Counted from the stretch's first letter, positions 17,688-26,575 are shown. The stretch is DNA of 64,000 nucleotides from an uncultured Eubacteriales bacterium (GCA_934488615.1 CAKSSJ010000004.1:34345-98344), one strand, 5' to 3'. Program-made: numbers and translations. Notes: a model not told the origin generated them from the letters alone.

Positions 17688-17716
17688 ACTTTAACATATT
17701 TCTGCGGATTAGTCAA
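17688..17716 (-). promoter_or_regulatory. Promoter of the SipW/TasA/AAA+ surface operon
   Basis: On the minus strand a TTGACT -35 (17711-17716) and TAAAGT -10 (17688-17693) are separated by 17 nt, within very AT-rich DNA. It lies about 130 nt before the EAL gene. The leader carries a perfect AATACAA/TTGTATT dyad at 17619-17636 that could be an operator or a 5' hairpin. I see no equally good promoter further down the operon. Confidence 0.6.
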
Positions 17717-17777
17717 TAATTTTTTTGTCATTTAGCGAAATAAATATTTAAATATTTATTAAAATGTTAAATGCCTG

Positions 17778-18743
17778 TTAAATTATATTGCATTGCTCAA
17801 TTACAGTATTCATCGCTCTTAAAACGGCCTTAATTTTTTCGTTCACCGATGCTAAATTATTTTCTTCACGGCAGATGTATTTGTAAAAATCTCTTGCCTC
17901 TTCACTCATTAAAATGTGCTTTTCAATTTCTCCGACAAGTCTCTCGGTTCTTCCGTCATTATAATGAATCTGCACGTCCGTCAGCTTTGAAATCGAGCCA
18001 AGGGTCATTGTTCCCTTGTCACCGATAATCTGAGAGCCTGAAAAGTCTTGACCGATCTTTGAATATGTAAGCGTAATTTGTTTGTCGCTGTAATCAAGAA
18101 TTGTCGTGCCGTAGCCGTCCGCTCCGGTTGAAAGGAATCCTGCCGAAGAAATAATTTTTTCCGGCTCGCCGAAAAAATCAATCGCCGGATAAAAGCAATA
18201 AATTCCGAGATCGCGCAGACATCCCGTTTTCATTTGCGGATTGAAAATGTTTGGATTTTCTCCGCGAAGAAGCGCAGGATATTTTGAGGAAAGCTGAGAA
18301 AAATCAAAATGCGCCGATGAAATTTTTCCAAGCGTTTTCAGCTTTTCTTTGATAAGATTCCTGTGCGAAAGATGAAGCATCATTATTGCTTCCGTGTAAA
18401 CTAAATCTTTTCTCTCGGCAAGCTCACATAATTCTGTAAATTCTTCCGGCGTTATTGTAATCGGCTTTTCGCAAAGCACATGCTTTCCGTTTTCAAGCAT
18501 CAGCTTGCTCTGTGAATAATGAAGCGAATTCGGACTTGCAATGTAAACCGCGTCGATATCGCTCTTTGCAAAATCATTTATATCGGTATAAACAGGAACA
18601 TCCTTAAATTTTTTTACAAAGCCTTCTCCTTTTTCTTTTGTCCTGGAATACATTGCCGAGAAAACCAAACCGTCTACAAGCTCGGCTCCTTTTACAAACT
18701 CCTCGGCAATCCAGCCCGAACCGATAACTCCGAATTTAATCAT
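17778..18743 (-). CDS. Gfo/Idh/MocA family NAD(P)-dependent oxidoreductase
   Basis: 321 residues. The N-terminal Rossmann start is FGVIGSGWIAEEFVKG (GxGxxA-type). AVYIASPNSLHYSQSKLMLENGKHVLCEKPIT is the family's diagnostic EKP segment with the substrate-domain hinge. The C-terminal half has the usual mixed sheet, with CLRDLGIYCFYPAIDFFG containing the conserved Asp/Tyr region. Family members oxidise or reduce sugars, inositols or small cyclic diols with bound NAD(P). The substrate cannot be read from the sequence. It lies 87 nt downstream of the pseudo-P-type ATPase gene, behind a strong hairpin, and may be transcribed partly by read-through. Confidence 0.88.
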   Translation of the reverse strand: MIKFGVIGSGWIAEEFVKGAELVDGLVFSAMYSRTKEKGEGFVKKFKDVPVYTDINDFAKSDIDAVYIASPNSLHYSQSKLMLENGKHVLCEKPITITPEEFTELCELAERKDLVYTEAIMMLHLSHRNLIKEKLKTLGKISSAHFDFSQLSSKYPALLRGENPNIFNPQMKTGCLRDLGIYCFYPAIDFFGEPEKIISSAGFLSTGADGYGTTILDYSDKQITLTYSKIGQDFSGSQIIGDKGTMTLGSISKLTDVQIHYNDGRTERLVGEIEKHILMSEEARDFYKYICREENNLASVNEKIKAVLRAMNTVIEQCNII

Positions 18744-18788
18744 TTAAAACTTCCTTTCATATATAATTCTGTTTCCGAAACGGGAAAT

Positions 18789-18822
18789 GCGCCTTACGGT
18801 CACACTGCCAACCGCAAGACGC
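18789..18822 (-). terminator. Strong hairpin after the rlmB/membrane-protein operon
   Basis: On the minus strand a 13-bp stem (arms 18810-18822 and 18789-18801, all positions paired if G-U is allowed) has an 8-nt loop. The following tract is only moderately U-rich (AUUUCCC), so termination may be partial. It separates the 951-residue membrane protein from the oxidoreductase gene. Confidence 0.45.
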
Positions 18823-18830
18823 AAAACCGT

Positions 18831-21686
18831 TTATTTCGATGACCCTCCGATGTTGAATACGTTTTCAATCCCGATAAATACCAGAGTAACAAGTATCTGC
18901 ATCATCAGAACAAAGATCTGCGGAAGATCGCAAATAACATTCATCGCCGAAAGTATCAGCACAATTACAAATCCCATGAGCACACCGAGCATTGTAAGCA
19001 AGCCCGAAACCTTAAACATTTGTCTGAGCGACGCCGCAAGGCAAAGGCTCTTCATAAATGTATACGGCGTGCCGTCATGAATTGCGATCGCCCTTGCCGC
19101 GAGCTTGGGTCTTGACTTATATTTTTTGAAAATTCTGCCCGATGAGGAATTCAGAATTTTAATATTGTTAAGCCTCATATCAAAGCAGCTTGAAATCATA
19201 GCCTCGTTCACATTGGGATCGCAGTTACGGACAAGTATGCTCACGCCGCTGTCGCGCAGCTTTTGAAGATACGGTCTGATCTGCTCGTTCGGCGCATAGT
19301 CCACAACGATCATGGCCGCCAGCTTATGCGCGATTCCGAGATACATAACCTCGTGACCCGCAATAAGATATTTGTCCTCGTCAACCGTTTCGGGAATCTG
19401 GATATTATGATTGACCATCATCATGCGATTGCCGAGCACAACCTTCTGCCCGAATATCCAGCCCGAAATTCCCTGCTTTTCCTCGTAGCTGAAGCTCTTG
19501 ACGGCAGGAAGAAGGTCGCGTCTGTTTACAACGACCTGATCGAACACTCCTGTCAGCGGACCGCCCGAGCGAATGACCATTGCGGCCGCATAAAGCATTG
19601 CATCATCAAGACGTACATTTTTAAAATCCTTAAAGCCGTGCATGGTGCATGCTTTTTGGTCAAACAAATCCTTGCTGTCAATTATTACAACGTTTGTTCG
19701 GCAAAGCTCGTTGACCGCATCCTGACATGAAATCATTCCGCCCTCTTTGTTAAATTTCTTATTGGTTCTGCTCAGCGGAAGCTCATAAAGAAGCGGAGCA
19801 TATGCGGGAACACACATCGCAAACGTAATGGAAAATGCGGCAAATCCCGTTGCAAAATCTCTCTTGACCGCCCATGCAACAGCAAGATTTATCAGCGCAA
19901 AAAGCAATGCAAGCGGCAGCAAAAGTCTTGTCAGCTTATCTGCCGAGGTTTCGCTCATGCAAAGTTCAATAAGATGTGACGGGAATTTTGTCTTGCAGGA
20001 AAATCTGATTCTCGGGCTTGTGCTCTTAACATTTTTTGCAAGCTCGACTGCATCCTTGTCGTCCGAAATTCCTTCAATACTGTAGAGCTTGTCCTTATTA
20101 TCGCCCGTACACATTTCCATTGCGTCAATCGTTCTTGAATGAACAACATAATTGTTTATTTCTCCCGTCAGGAGAAGTACGATTCCCGCACCCGAAAAAA
20201 CGCTGACCGTGTTGCTGTCCGCAAAATAGAAAATAAGCATAAGCAAGCTTTGAAAAAAGCAAATAATCGAAGAAATCGAAATCATTGTGTTTATATTTAT
20301 CTTTTTTCTCTTCAGCATTTCAAAGCTGTTTACAATAGTCTGGTTTGCAACAACAAGACCGAGACAGAGCAAAACAAAATTTGAAAAAATCGTAAGGATT
20401 CTGTCACCCGCAATCGTGGTGGATGACGCTGAAAAAATACTGACAAGCAATGTAAGACCGAGTATAACTCCGAGTCCGATAATTTTATTGAAAGATTTTT
20501 TCTTTTGAGTGTTAAGGTATCTTATTACGCGGCGCGAATCCTTCGTCTGGGAATACTCAATGCCGACAAAGCTTTCCGTCTCTTTTCTTCTCGGACGTTC
20601 TTCGTTTGAGGCGAAAAGCTCGCCGATCTTACTGCTTTCGGAATCGGGTCCGTAGGGATCTCCGTTTTCATCATTTTCGAGCAATGTAAACTTGCTGATT
20701 TTTTCTTTTCTTTTCTCAAACAGTTCCTTTTCGGCTTCGCTCTCGTCAATCTGCTCGGGTGTTTCGTCCGCCGTTTCCATCCCTGTGAAAACCATCTGAC
20801 CGCCAAGCTCGGCGTCACGGATTTTATTTTTGAAGTCGCTGCTTTCCGCAGGCTCCCCGACAGAAATCTTTTCATCCTCAAGTGCGTCATCTGCCGACAT
20901 AATTATCGGCGCACCTTCAAGATCCTCCTGCGCTTCGCCCTTCTTTATAACGATACCGGGCTTTTCAATACATATTTCTTTCGTTACCTCGGCAACGGGG
21001 ATCTGTTTTGTTTTCTCATCATCAGCGGGAGCTGATTTTTCTTCCTCTTCAATGAGTTCTTCAAGCTCCTCGTCAAACTCTTCCTCTTCGGCTTCTTCCT
21101 CATATTTTTTCGGTGAGTTGTTTTTAAAAGAAGCAAAGAAGCTCTCGCCCGATTTTTTTATTTTGTCTGCAAACGCAGAAAATCCTTTTTTTACAGAATC
21201 AACCGCCTTTTCCTTTTTCACGGGTGCAGCTTCCGTCATTATTGATTTTAATTTATCGTTGTCATCGGGTGCGTCGTGCGCCTCGGAGATATCAAAAACC
21301 TTTACGTCCTTATCCTCTTCGGGCAGAGCATCATCAGACAAGAATCTGACAGCATCCTCGAGCAATTCCTCTTCAAAATCGTCGGATTCTATTTCAAGCT
21401 TTTCCTCTTTCGGCTCTTCGAAAATTTCTTGCTCGTGTTTTTCTTCAGGCAAACCCGCTTCTGCCGTAACATTCTCGTCCGCCGATTTTACGGAAGAATT
21501 TTCGTCGGCCGTTTCAGTCTCGCGATCAAGCTGTTCAAGCTGCTTTCCTCGGTCAGTCAGCTCGAGTAAACGGTCAACATCCTCCTTCGACCAATTTCTC
21601 GAGTCTGTGTCGCCGCCGTTTTTCGCTATCGTTTCTTCAATCAGAGCCATGAGCTGTTCATTTGTTAAATCTGACAAGGTTCTCAC
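18831..21686 (-). CDS. Large acidic membrane protein resembling an inactivated P-type ATPase
   Basis: 951 residues, GTG start overlapping the rlmB stop (GTGA). Residues 1-340 are highly acidic and disordered-looking. Several membrane helices follow from about 395. Near 640-675 a segment aligns in order with the P1-type ATPase core: FAMCVPAYAPLLYELPLS for the CPC helix, EGGMISCQDAVNEL for the 'GILIKGGEALE' region, and NVVIIDSKDLFD where DKTGTLT should be. Later ISGWIFGQKVVLGN and AMIVVDYAPNEQIRPYLQKL match N- and P-domain elements. DKTGT, the CPC metal ligands and the TGD/GDGxND loop are absent, so it should not phosphorylate or pump. Two membrane helices close the protein. Role unknown; a regulatory or scaffold pseudo-pump is plausible. 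Confidence 0.6.
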   Translation of the reverse strand: MRTLSDLTNEQLMALIEETIAKNGGDTDSRNWSKEDVDRLLELTDRGKQLEQLDRETETADENSSVKSADENVTAEAGLPEEKHEQEIFEEPKEEKLEIESDDFEEELLEDAVRFLSDDALPEEDKDVKVFDISEAHDAPDDNDKLKSIMTEAAPVKKEKAVDSVKKGFSAFADKIKKSGESFFASFKNNSPKKYEEEAEEEEFDEELEELIEEEEKSAPADDEKTKQIPVAEVTKEICIEKPGIVIKKGEAQEDLEGAPIIMSADDALEDEKISVGEPAESSDFKNKIRDAELGGQMVFTGMETADETPEQIDESEAEKELFEKRKEKISKFTLLENDENGDPYGPDSESSKIGELFASNEERPRRKETESFVGIEYSQTKDSRRVIRYLNTQKKKSFNKIIGLGVILGLTLLVSIFSASSTTIAGDRILTIFSNFVLLCLGLVVANQTIVNSFEMLKRKKININTMISISSIICFFQSLLMLIFYFADSNTVSVFSGAGIVLLLTGEINNYVVHSRTIDAMEMCTGDNKDKLYSIEGISDDKDAVELAKNVKSTSPRIRFSCKTKFPSHLIELCMSETSADKLTRLLLPLALLFALINLAVAWAVKRDFATGFAAFSITFAMCVPAYAPLLYELPLSRTNKKFNKEGGMISCQDAVNELCRTNVVIIDSKDLFDQKACTMHGFKDFKNVRLDDAMLYAAAMVIRSGGPLTGVFDQVVVNRRDLLPAVKSFSYEEKQGISGWIFGQKVVLGNRMMMVNHNIQIPETVDEDKYLIAGHEVMYLGIAHKLAAMIVVDYAPNEQIRPYLQKLRDSGVSILVRNCDPNVNEAMISSCFDMRLNNIKILNSSSGRIFKKYKSRPKLAARAIAIHDGTPYTFMKSLCLAASLRQMFKVSGLLTMLGVLMGFVIVLILSAMNVICDLPQIFVLMMQILVTLVFIGIENVFNIGGSSK

Positions 21687-22453
21687 CCCTTTGCTTTGAT
21701 ACCCGACCGCTGTCTTGCGACCTCGTACATAAGTACACCTGCCGCAACCGACGCGTTGAGCGAATTTATTTTTCCTTTCATCGGCATTGATACGATGAAA
21801 TCACATTTTTCTTTTACAAGCCGGCTTATTCCTCTGCCTTCCGAGCCTATAACAAGTCCAACTCCGCCGTCATAGTCCACGCCGCACCAATTTTCTCCGT
21901 CCATGTCCGCGCCGTAAAACCAAATTCCTTTTTCCTTAAGCTCCTCCATTGTCTGCGCAAGGTTTGCGACCCTGACAACGGGAACATATTCAACCGCGCC
22001 TGCCGAAGCCTTTCCGACAACATAGCTCAGCGACGCGTTTCTTCTTTTCGGAATGATAACTCCGTGAACCCCAGTAGCCTCCGCCGTTCTGAGAATTGCT
22101 CCGAGATTGTGCGGATCCTCAAGCTCATCGCAAATTATAATGAATGGCTTTTCGCCCCTCTCCTGTGCAAGAGCAAAAACGTCCTCCATGCTTGCGTATT
22201 CATGGGATGCGGCATAAGCGGCTACGCCCTGGTGCGTTGAGGAATTGCACATGAGGTCAAGCTTTTTCCTGTCAACCTCCTTGATAACTATTCCCAGATC
22301 GCGGCACTTTGCAAGAATCTGTCCGATCGAGCCGTTACGCTCACCCCTTGCAACAAGCAGTGTATCAATCGCTCTGCCGCTTTTGAGAGCCTCTGAAACG
22401 GCATTTCTTCCAATTATAAGATCTTCACGTTCGGTACGTTTTTCGTTATCCAT
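21683..22453 (-). CDS. rlmB: 23S rRNA (guanosine-2'-O-)-methyltransferase, TrmH/SpoU family
   Basis: 256 residues. The N-terminal L30e-like substrate-binding domain starts with IIGRNAVSEALKSG, and NSSTHQGVAAYAA is typical of RlmB. The SPOUT knot motifs follow in order: ICDELEDPHNLGAILRTAEATG, VIGSEGRGISRLV and NSLNASVAAGVLMYEV. RlmB methylates G2251 of 23S rRNA, in the peptidyl-transferase P loop. Length fits the family. It overlaps the following membrane-protein gene by 4 nt, so the two are translated together. Confidence 0.92.
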   Translation of the reverse strand: MDNEKRTEREDLIIGRNAVSEALKSGRAIDTLLVARGERNGSIGQILAKCRDLGIVIKEVDRKKLDLMCNSSTHQGVAAYAASHEYASMEDVFALAQERGEKPFIIICDELEDPHNLGAILRTAEATGVHGVIIPKRRNASLSYVVGKASAGAVEYVPVVRVANLAQTMEELKEKGIWFYGADMDGENWCGVDYDGGVGLVIGSEGRGISRLVKEKCDFIVSMPMKGKINSLNASVAAGVLMYEVARQRSGIKAKG

Positions 22454-22496
22454 ACAAATCCTCTGTTTCTGAATATATTGTTACATTTTATAATCT

Positions 22497-22524
22497 TATA
22501 TATTGTACCATACATTTAAGACAA
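22497..22524 (-). promoter_or_regulatory. Probable rlmB promoter
   Basis: On the minus strand TTGTCT (22519-22524) and TATATA (22497-22502) are 16 nt apart, about 45 nt before the rlmB start. The match is reasonable, not perfect. Confidence 0.4.
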
Positions 22525-22589
22525 AAAACAAGATAAAACGGCTTTTATTTTCAAAGTTCCTCAAATGTTTCCTCAAAGCTCCTTTATGT

Positions 22590-22621
22590 TTCGACCTGTT
22601 TCTTTTTTGACGAGTTATAAA
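22590..22621 (+). promoter_or_regulatory. Candidate Spo0A-type promoter of spoIIE
   Basis: TTCGACC (22590-22596) is one base from the reverse complement of the 0A box TGTCGAA. A TATAAA -10-like element (22616-22621) lies about 20 nt further, the wide spacing known for Spo0A-activated sigma-A promoters such as B. subtilis spoIIE. A second 0A-like TGTCGGA lies at 22632-22638. The reading is tentative. Confidence 0.35.
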
Positions 22622-22686
22622 ATGTAGTAGGTGTCGGAGAATGACGTCAAAGCTATACATATTATAATCTGTCGGGAGAAAAAATT

Positions 22687-25017
22687 ATGCTGAAAACAAG
22701 AGTAAAAGAATTTATAACGGTAAAATCGGACGAAAAAAAGCCTGCACTTCAATTTAAGCCTGTTATGAAAACCGCCCTGTCCTTCATTTTCGGATTTCTG
22801 CTGATGAATCCGTTCATCACAGGAAACGTCTCGCCCTTTTCAATTTCGCTCATTGCTTCTCTTTCGGGAATGCAATGTGTTGCCGCAACAGCAGGAACAG
22901 TAATCGGCTCCTTCGTTTTTTTTGATGCAACGGATACGGTGAAATATCTCGCCGTTGCACTTTTTTGCTGTATGATAAATGAGATCTGTGCCAGATATTT
23001 CGGAAATGAGCTTACAAGAATTACTCCTTACATAAACTCGTTTATGAGTATGCTGGTGATCAGCGGCGCAATAATGTTCGCAACAGGCTTTGAGCTCGAA
23101 ACATTTATAACCGTAATTTATGAATCTCTTCTCTGCTGTGTCGGAACTTATATTTTTATTCAGGGAAACAGTCTTGTTTTCGGGAAAAAGGACTTTGCAC
23201 GTTTCACCACCAAAGAATTTATGATAACCCTGCTGACCGTCGGTGTTTTGCTGATGCCCTTCTATAAATACACCGTATTTGACTTTTCATTTGTCGGCGT
23301 TTTGTTTTCTTTTATAATACTTTTGCTTGGCAGACTGAAAAGCGGAAACGGAGGCACGCTCGCAGGCGTCTGCGTCGGAATCTGTATAGGTCTCAGCGGT
23401 CAGGTTTCCTTCCTCAGCGCGGGCTACGCTCTCGCCGGCTTGCTGTGCGGCGAGCTTTCAAGAAAAAACAAATATTTGTCCGCTTCGGGCTTCGTCGGCT
23501 GCATTGCCGTTTGTGCGCTCATTGACTCCGCGCTCAAATCCTATCTCGCAATTGCCGAAGCTGTTGTTGCGGCGGCTGTATTCCTGCTGCTGCCTGACCG
23601 ATTCTTTTCGTTCCTCAGCGAAAAGGTAAATCTGCCGACTCCGATCTATGTCAAAAGCGACAGCAGTCGGGTTCTTACCCATAGGCTGAACGAAGCCTCC
23701 GAAGCGATAAGCGAGCTTTCGGAATGTGTCAACACCGTTCAGCGTACACTTGCCCCTCAGCATGACAAGGAGCTGCGCCTTGCGGTCAGATCGGCATGGA
23801 ACAAGGTATGCGATAACTGTGATTTAAGAAAAAGCTGTCGTGATGAGGTGTGCCATCCGAGCGATGAAACGATAGAGAAGCTCTCCCGTGCGCTGACCGA
23901 TCATGCAAACCTCGGTGAATTCCATTTTCCTAAAAATTTTCCCGAAGCCTGCTACTGCTTTGACGAGATGAAAGAAAAAATCACGGAACGGTATATGAGC
24001 TATGTCGCGTCTCTCGGTGCGCAGGGAAAGGTCGATCAAATGCAGGGACTGATGTCAGATCAATTCAAAAGCATGGCGGATATTTTGCGTGACATTGCAT
24101 GTGAATTCGACGAGGATCTCAACCTCAGCCCCGAAATTTCCGATATCTGCGGAGAGGAAGCAAAGGAATCGGGACTTAATGTCATCAGCTGTGAAAGCTA
24201 TCTTGACAAATTCGGAAGAATGAGCGTAAATCTCCGAGCCTCCAATCCAAGGGATAATTTTAATGTTACCAAATTTACCGACGCGCTCTCTATGGCGACA
24301 GGCACGGCTCTCAATATACCCGAAATTGATATGTCCGATGATGACTGCCTGATGAAATTTCAGCAGAAGATGGTTTATGACGTTGAGGTCGGTGCCTTCA
24401 GCCGCTCTGCCGATGATATAAAGGTTTGCGGCGACTATTACAGGAGCTTTCGGGACGGAAACGGGAGACTTATAACCGTGCTGAGTGACGGAATGGGCAC
24501 AGGCAGTCGTGCGGCTGTTGATTCCGCAATGGCGGCTGAGCTTTTTTCGAAGCTCGTCAAATCGGGGCTGAGCTTTGACTGCGCTCTGCCTATCGCAAAT
24601 TCAGCTTTGCTTGTAAAAAGCACGGACGAATCCCTCGCAACTCTTGATGTTGTATGCATTGATCTTTACACAGGCAGAACAGATTTCATGAAGGCAGGCG
24701 CCGCCGCAACCTTTATCCGTCACAAGGACAATGTTGCGTCGCTTGAGCAAGCGTCTCTACCGATAGGAATTCTGCGGGAAATTGAATTTTCAAAGGCAAC
24801 GGCAAAGCCCGATGCAGGCGACATAATTTTGATGATCTCCGACGGAGTTCTCGGCGACTGCAACGGCTGGATACAGCAGGAAATGAAGCTTTGGGATACG
24901 AAGCATTCTCCGCGCAAGCTGGCAGAATTCATTGTCAACTCCGCCTGCGAACGCAAGCTCGGCAAGCAGCGCGACGACATGACCGCCATTGCGATTTATG
25001 TTAAGGAGAAAAAATAA
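22687..25017 (+). CDS. spoIIE: Stage II sporulation protein E (PP2C phosphatase)
   Basis: 776 residues. The N-terminal third holds about ten membrane helices (about residues 25-310). A central regulatory region includes the Cys-rich WNKVCDNCDLRKSCRDEVC, typical of clostridial SpoIIE. The C-terminal PP2C domain has LSDGMGTGSRAAVDS, ATLDVVCIDLYTGRTDFMKAGAA and LMISDGVLGD, with the metal-binding Asp residues present. SpoIIE localises to the polar septum and dephosphorylates SpoIIAA, which activates sigma-F in the forespore. It is transcribed away from rlmB. Its presence is good evidence that the organism can form endospores, or descends from one that could. Confidence 0.95.
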   Translation: MLKTRVKEFITVKSDEKKPALQFKPVMKTALSFIFGFLLMNPFITGNVSPFSISLIASLSGMQCVAATAGTVIGSFVFFDATDTVKYLAVALFCCMINEICARYFGNELTRITPYINSFMSMLVISGAIMFATGFELETFITVIYESLLCCVGTYIFIQGNSLVFGKKDFARFTTKEFMITLLTVGVLLMPFYKYTVFDFSFVGVLFSFIILLLGRLKSGNGGTLAGVCVGICIGLSGQVSFLSAGYALAGLLCGELSRKNKYLSASGFVGCIAVCALIDSALKSYLAIAEAVVAAAVFLLLPDRFFSFLSEKVNLPTPIYVKSDSSRVLTHRLNEASEAISELSECVNTVQRTLAPQHDKELRLAVRSAWNKVCDNCDLRKSCRDEVCHPSDETIEKLSRALTDHANLGEFHFPKNFPEACYCFDEMKEKITERYMSYVASLGAQGKVDQMQGLMSDQFKSMADILRDIACEFDEDLNLSPEISDICGEEAKESGLNVISCESYLDKFGRMSVNLRASNPRDNFNVTKFTDALSMATGTALNIPEIDMSDDDCLMKFQQKMVYDVEVGAFSRSADDIKVCGDYYRSFRDGNGRLITVLSDGMGTGSRAAVDSAMAAELFSKLVKSGLSFDCALPIANSALLVKSTDESLATLDVVCIDLYTGRTDFMKAGAAATFIRHKDNVASLEQASLPIGILREIEFSKATAKPDAGDIILMISDGVLGDCNGWIQQEMKLWDTKHSPRKLAEFIVNSACERKLGKQRDDMTAIAIYVKEKK

Positions 25018-25069
25018 AGCCTCGACTGTCACCGTCAACAACCGAAGCCATTACATCATAATAAGCTTA

Positions 25070-25096
25070 CCGCTCGGGATCAAAATACCCGAGCGG
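25070..25096. terminator. Bidirectional hairpin between spoIIE and the anti-sigma gene
   Basis: CCGCTCGGG (25070-25078) and CCCGAGCGG (25088-25096) form a perfect 9-bp GC-rich stem between two converging genes. The flanks are AU-rich on both sides but without a long U-run. Confidence 0.6.
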
Positions 25097-25111
25097 CATT
25101 TATATCATATA

Positions 25112-25816
25112 CTATTTAATTAACGAGGAAATAACGTCAACAACTTCACTTTCGGTCAATCCGTTGCAAATGAGTCTGAAGCCGACACCGCGATATATAA
25201 ACTGAGCGTAATAATATCCGTCATCTGTTTTCCCGATGCCGACGGCAGTATTGTTTATTGTTGAATTATTCTCGATTTCGCTGAAAAACGCACAGTCCGA
25301 TTTCGGCATGACGTTTTTTTCGGTTTCTATATTGACTGACCTTGAAAAATCGTCATTTGAATAATTAAGGATTATATTATCATAATAAACTTCCCCTGTG
25401 CCGCCGTTCCTTTTGTAAATTCCGTTGCTGTCCTCCCACTCTTTCAAATCGGCAGGAACCTCGGGAAACAGATTGGTTCCGTAGTAATTAACCAATGCTG
25501 TCTTATCCAATTCCACAAAATCGTCCCAATCAAGATCGATATTCATTTTTCTGCCGCCGTCTCCTGAAATGTTATCAATCTGTTGAACGACGATTTTATT
25601 GTTTGCGGCAGAAGCTTCTGTGCTTTCGGGTGTGTTCGGCTCCGATTTTACGTTATTACTGCCGTGCCAAACTCCGAACCCCACCAAAACAGCGAGACAA
25701 ATACAGCTGAACGTTGTAACGGTACGGGTAATTATTTTCTTTTTTCTCTTTTGATTTTCTTCATACTCTGCCTTGCGTTCAAGCAGGCTTCTCACCATTT
25801 CATTACTGTTTTTCAT
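25112..25816 (-). CDS. Putative membrane-bound anti-sigma factor
   Basis: 234 residues. A short charged cytoplasmic N-terminus (about 28 residues) is followed by one membrane helix (about 29-49) and an extracytoplasmic domain of about 180 residues (VYYDNIILNYSNDD, YYYAQFIYRGVGFRLICNG) that resembles the DUF4367-like sensor domains found on clostridial anti-sigma factors. It overlaps the ECF sigma gene by 14 nt, the usual arrangement of a sigma/anti-sigma pair. The signal it senses cannot be read from the sequence. Confidence 0.65.
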   Translation of the reverse strand: MKNSNEMVRSLLERKAEYEENQKRKKKIITRTVTTFSCICLAVLVGFGVWHGSNNVKSEPNTPESTEASAANNKIVVQQIDNISGDGGRKMNIDLDWDDFVELDKTALVNYYGTNLFPEVPADLKEWEDSNGIYKRNGGTGEVYYDNIILNYSNDDFSRSVNIETEKNVMPKSDCAFFSEIENNSTINNTAVGIGKTDDGYYYAQFIYRGVGFRLICNGLTESEVVDVISSLIK

Positions 25817-26363
25817 AATTAAAACCTTCTTCCTTTTCGAGTATTGATTTCAAGCTTTGCTTTGCACGATAAAGAAGATTCTTTAACTGACGGTCGCTTT
25901 TCTTCAGCACCGTTGCCGTCTCTTTGTTGGAAAGACCCTCAAAATACACAAGCCAAATTGCATTTCTGTAATCGGGAGGGAGCTTGGATAACGCTTTGTA
26001 AACCGTTATTTTCTCTTCGTCCTTAATATACGATTCTTCAAGGCATTGCTCCTCAATCAAATAATTTTTCATATCCTCAATCGGCACGCTTAACTGCTTT
26101 GAATTATGCCTGATAAAATCTATTGCTATATTTCGCCCGATAGCATACAGCCATGATTTAAAGGTGCTTTTCCCCGAAAATCTCGGCTTTTTGGTAATAA
26201 GCCGAAAAAACGTATCCTCCGCTAATTCCTCGGCAATATGCAAGTTATTAACGTAACCGTTTAAATAAAGAATCAAACCGTCCTTGCATTCTTCAACAAG
26301 CTCAATCAGCCCATCTTCTTCGCCATTGAGAAAACGGCGGTAGCTACTTGCACCGTTATCCAT
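25803..26363 (-). CDS. ECF-type sigma-70 factor
   Basis: About 186 residues from ATG 26363, preceded by AAAGGAGG at ideal spacing; the longer frame to 26399 lacks an RBS. Region 2 is seen in HIAEELAEDTFFRLITKKPRFSG and FKSWLYAIGRNIAIDFIR. Region 4 is seen in ALSKLPPDYRNAIWLVYFEGLSNKETATVLKKS with its helix-turn-helix and RQLKNLLYRAKQSLK. It directs RNA polymerase to stress- or envelope-related promoters and is held inactive by the overlapping anti-sigma gene (family knowledge). Confidence 0.92.
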   Translation of the reverse strand: MDNGASSYRRFLNGEEDGLIELVEECKDGLILYLNGYVNNLHIAEELAEDTFFRLITKKPRFSGKSTFKSWLYAIGRNIAIDFIRHNSKQLSVPIEDMKNYLIEEQCLEESYIKDEEKITVYKALSKLPPDYRNAIWLVYFEGLSNKETATVLKKSDRQLKNLLYRAKQSLKSILEKEEGFNYEKQ

Positions 26364-26400
26364 TGACTTCCTCCTTTCCGAAAATATTTTCTCTTTCACT

Positions 26401-26430
26401 TATTAGTCGTAATCGTCGAGGAAAAGTCTC
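26401..26430 (-). promoter_or_regulatory. Candidate autoregulated ECF promoter
   Basis: Upstream of the sigma gene the minus strand carries GAGACTTTT (26422-26430) and CGACTAATA (26401-26409) about 12 nt apart. A CGTCTAATA-like -10 is common for Firmicute ECF factors, so this may be its own target promoter. It rests on resemblance only. Confidence 0.3.
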
Positions 26431-26473
26431 ACTGAATTTATAAAATTACAGCAAAAAGGAGTTGCCGTAAACA

Positions 26474-26515
26474 AACCGACCGCCCTGTAATTTATATATT
26501 GCAGAGAGGTCGGTT
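26474..26515 (-). terminator. Terminator-like hairpin after the GT87 gene
   Basis: AACCGACC (26474-26481) pairs perfectly with GGTCGGTT (26508-26515), and an inner CTGTAAT/ATTGCAG stem extends it. It lies 60 nt downstream of the glycosyltransferase stop and upstream of the sigma gene. Confidence 0.5.
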
Positions 26516-26575
26516 CTTTTTGAATTTTATTTTAAAACAAGCCTATGATTCCGATTTCTGTACAGGCATCTACAT

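Noticed and set aside
22663..22668. TATAAT just upstream of spoIIE
   Set aside because: A start from it would fall inside the Shine-Dalgarno sequence, leaving no usable leader, and no -35 is present.
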